From NCBI GenBank assembly GCA_030704615.1, contig CM060731.1:51090001-51150000 (forward strand): a stretch of 60,000 bases of DNA, in the 5' to 3' direction. Positions 57,722-60,000 of this stretch are shown piece after piece. This DNA is from Takakia lepidozioides. Its lineage: Eukaryota; Streptophyta; Takakiopsida; Takakiales; Takakiaceae. A program made the position numbers and the translations under genes. Below the pieces are notes generated by a model. It was not told the DNA's origin, made no database searches, and was given only the letters and a program-made list of their open reading frames with translations. Every line of letters begins with the position of its first letter. The stretch's first letter is position 1.

Positions 57722-59583
57722 TTGCAACATAAAGGGTATTGTAAGGCACATCATTGATCTTTAACTCTTTTTTCTCAAGAAGTATGTTGTCTTCTTTCAC
57801 CAAAGGCTTATAAGCTAGATGTGGTAGGGTGACGTAGACTGTCGGTACTTCAATCAAACCCCCCTATTAAACAATCAAAGATTTTGAATTTGAATTTTCA
57901 ATTTACAAATCATATATATAAATATACTAGACTTTAAATTCAAATTGACCTAGTGGTACAAACATAAAAAATAAAAACTCCTGTTAAAATCGATGGCGTA
58001 CCTCTTTCAATGTTTTCACTTATAACTTGAAATGCTAAAATTGTTGTATACTAAAAGACAAACAATTCTTCTAAGTTGATATTTTTTCCTAACTCCAAGA
58101 TTTTTTTATCAACCATGCTTTGTAAGGATTTGATCGAATAATTGAGATTGGAACTCCCCGAGTAAAACTCTCAGATGTTTCTACTATGGTATTATCAAAT
58201 TTAAGACATTTTATAAGCGGATTGTTGCTTGATTTTTATCCGTTAAGCTCGGGCTTGTGAAATAATTCTCGATTGCGTTGACAAATCCGGGTGGTTGTGG
58301 TAGACTCTTTCAATCCCCAAAGTAATCATCATCTTTTAAAAAAACGGAGGGTTTTGAAGTTTTTAGAAAACAATAGATGTCAGACTTTTTACAACGAGAA
58401 ACAGTTTTTTTATTTTCTCTTTCGGGAGAAAATGTATTCTTTTGTTGTTTTCTTATTTCAGTAGTGTTTGTTCTCCAAAAACCATCCATATATATCTGTC
58501 ACCTTCTATCTACATTTCGTTCTTACGTTTAGAATAACAAGTGAAGAAAGAGAAGACTCATTATCTCGGATGTATTCTTTAAGAGACTCCTGAGCCTCTT
58601 GTTTTCGTTTGAAGTTAGAATGGAAAAGAGACGAAACCAAAAGATTGGCTTAGTCTTTGAACCAACTTCTCGCAACACTCATGTTAGTGTTGATTGTACG
58701 ATGTTGCATATCCAAACAAAATGTGGGTTCCAAATTTTGGAGCCCTCAATGATTTTTTTTTCCTTAAATACGTCATCAACCTCCGTCTCCTTGAAGCTCT
58801 CGTTGTATGTCAATGTACCCAAAAAACTACTAACGTGTATAGTAACATCAACTACATTTTATCCCATCACAATACATCTAAGAGACACTAAATCCATGAT
58901 AATAAGTTTTTTGCAGTACACAACCACATCCAGTGATTAGCAGCTCACAAATTTATAAAGACACAGGCAGTGCAAGAGATGATCTAAAGAAATCCACTTG
59001 ATATCATCTTTATCTGAGTTTTATCTAAAATAAATCATGTGTCTAGCTTGCTTTTTACTTTGATTGAAGTGCATATATCGGTCAAGCACTGAAAGCGCCT
59101 TTCAGCTACTCAGCAATTGCATTCTTAAGTTCAATTTGCCTAGATATTGCTAGAAAAACCTCTTCTAATGTTACGGTTATACCCGATTGCAAATCTGGTA
59201 CCCGAATCATGAATTATCAAAAAAAAATTTAATAAATCGAGACTGCCAAAGCTAGTGTTTTTTTTATAAAAACAATTAATAAAAAATAAAATCAAGACCG
59301 CCGAAGAGTTTGTAAAAAGTTACTTGAGTTAGATTTTTAATTTTTAAAACATTATATTTTTTAGAATTTATGATCTTTACTAAGATGGAAAAAATCTAAC
59401 ATCAACTGATTTGTTGCATTTTTTTTACATTGTTTCAGTATGCACTTGATATATAATAGAATGACACGAGTATCATGTGCTTGTATCTACAGCCTAAGCC
59501 ATCAATCAATTTGAATATTGACATTGTAGGGTGTACTACTATACTCTCTCTTCCCAATTTTGCAAAAGGCCGAGAGTCCTTCT
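57722..59583. other. AT-rich region, no recognisable gene
   Basis: Open frames such as 58599-58940 (plus) show no family motif. Homopolymer A/T tracts are common. Confidence 0.35.
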
Positions 59584-59778
59584 ATGGCAGATAGTGAACG
59601 CAGCCCAAAACACAAAAATGACGATTACACTAGAGGCGATTTGGCAAGAGTCGTTGCTGAAACTAATGGTGGGGGAGAAGATGAGTCAGTTACCCCAGGA
59701 GAAGAGGATGGGATGCTCGCATACGAAGCCTTTCGTGCTCAAAGAATAACCGAGAACAAAGTCTGGTTGTTACAATGA
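59584..59778 (+). CDS. Possible first exon of a TNPA-like gene
   Basis: The ATG at 59584 opens MADSERSPKHKNDDYTRGDL and the frame continues with an acidic stretch (GGGEDESVTPGEEDG) and AYEAFRAQRITENKVWLLQ, ending at a TGA. The YExFRxQRIxEN pattern resembles the start of TNPA-like CACTA proteins, including exon 1 of the CACTA element above (YEKFRERRIAA). A GGTAAGTC donor-like site lies at 59798. The window ends before any further exon can be read. Confidence 0.35.
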   Translation: MADSERSPKHKNDDYTRGDLARVVAETNGGGEDESVTPGEEDGMLAYEAFRAQRITENKVWLLQ

Positions 59779-60000
59779 CAACAGAAGGGCAGTACTGGGT
59801 AAGTCAATGCAGTCTCCACGCTCCACTATTGTACATGCAGTGCTCCCCTCTTCCTTCATTGTTTGGCTCACATTCTCAGTTCCTCATTTACTCAAGTAAC
59901 ACTTGCATTGCGCTCCCCATCGTTCCTGGCCCAACGTAGCCTCCCCTGCGTTGTCATGGGCCACACTCGCTAGTGTTACATAACGACGTCCCTAGATTAC
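59779..60000. other. Window edge, no further gene seen
   Basis: Pyrimidine-rich sequence that could be an intron of the preceding exon. Nothing else is recognisable. Confidence 0.3.

Noticed and set aside
58599-58940. 113-codon frame as a host gene
   Set aside because: No motif, AT-rich context and no splice or neighbour support.
1-60000. CRISPR arrays or bacterial operons
   Set aside because: Introns, plant gene families and eukaryotic transposons show this is plant nuclear DNA; the tandem repeats lack unique equal-length spacers.

Overview
The window is plant nuclear DNA: spliced genes with GT-AG introns, a plant-type AP-1 mu adaptin, a GH28 polygalacturonase, a PLS-type PPR relic and mostly transposable elements. 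The PPR style, a piggyBac element (rare in seed plants), an RNase H-bearing LINE and nested old TEs suggest a large-genome non-seed land plant (fern, lycophyte or bryophyte; a fern is my guess). The species cannot be fixed from sequence alone.

Layout. 1-2340 is a repeat whose diverged inverted copy lies at 26340-28440. At 2345-2833 the 3' part of a LINE reads on the minus strand; its upstream part lies at 15306-15605. The two are separated by a 12.47 kb CACTA (En/Spm) transposon (2834-15302) with CACTACAA termini and a CAA target duplication. This CACTA carries two divergent genes: a degenerate TNP2 transposase (minus strand) and a seven-exon TNPA-like gene (plus strand). One exon of the latter fuses a coiled coil to a NIF/FCP1-type HAD phosphatase domain, which looks like a captured host domain. 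15606-20340 holds an unknown open frame with internal repeats, a PPR pseudogene and minisatellites. 20340-26330 is a decayed LINE with endonuclease, RT, RNase H and a zinc knuckle, ending in strong hairpins. 28450-31395 has no recognisable gene.

31396-36004 is an intact host gene: AP-1 mu, 11 exons, 430 codons, all phases consistent. It has one GC-AG intron, and its intron 5 holds a copy of part of exon 5 plus a LINE tail. 36050-38580 is a degenerate repeat field with a long hairpin. 39600-41750 holds two direct copies of a hAT-type (DUF659) transposon segment around a coiled-coil frame. 43434-46729 is a complete 8-exon GH28 polygalacturonase (506 codons) with an unusual Cys inserted in its catalytic His motif.

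47776-48032 is a Tourist-like MITE. 50000-54342 is a piggyBac element bounded by TTAA with matching termini; its transposase is broken by two stops and one frameshift. 54344-60000 is AT-rich and includes an LTR-like segment with a primer-binding-site-like sequence, an array of palindromic repeats, a small CACTA-like element and a possible first exon of another TNPA-like gene.

Only AP-1 mu (vesicle sorting at the trans-Golgi network) and the polygalacturonase (pectin cleavage in the wall) look like functional host genes. The strongest candidate for something undescribed is the TNPA-NIF fusion in the CACTA element. The paired inverted arms abutting LINE 3' ends and the plant piggyBac come next. 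Splice sites and domains were read by eye, and no database was searched.
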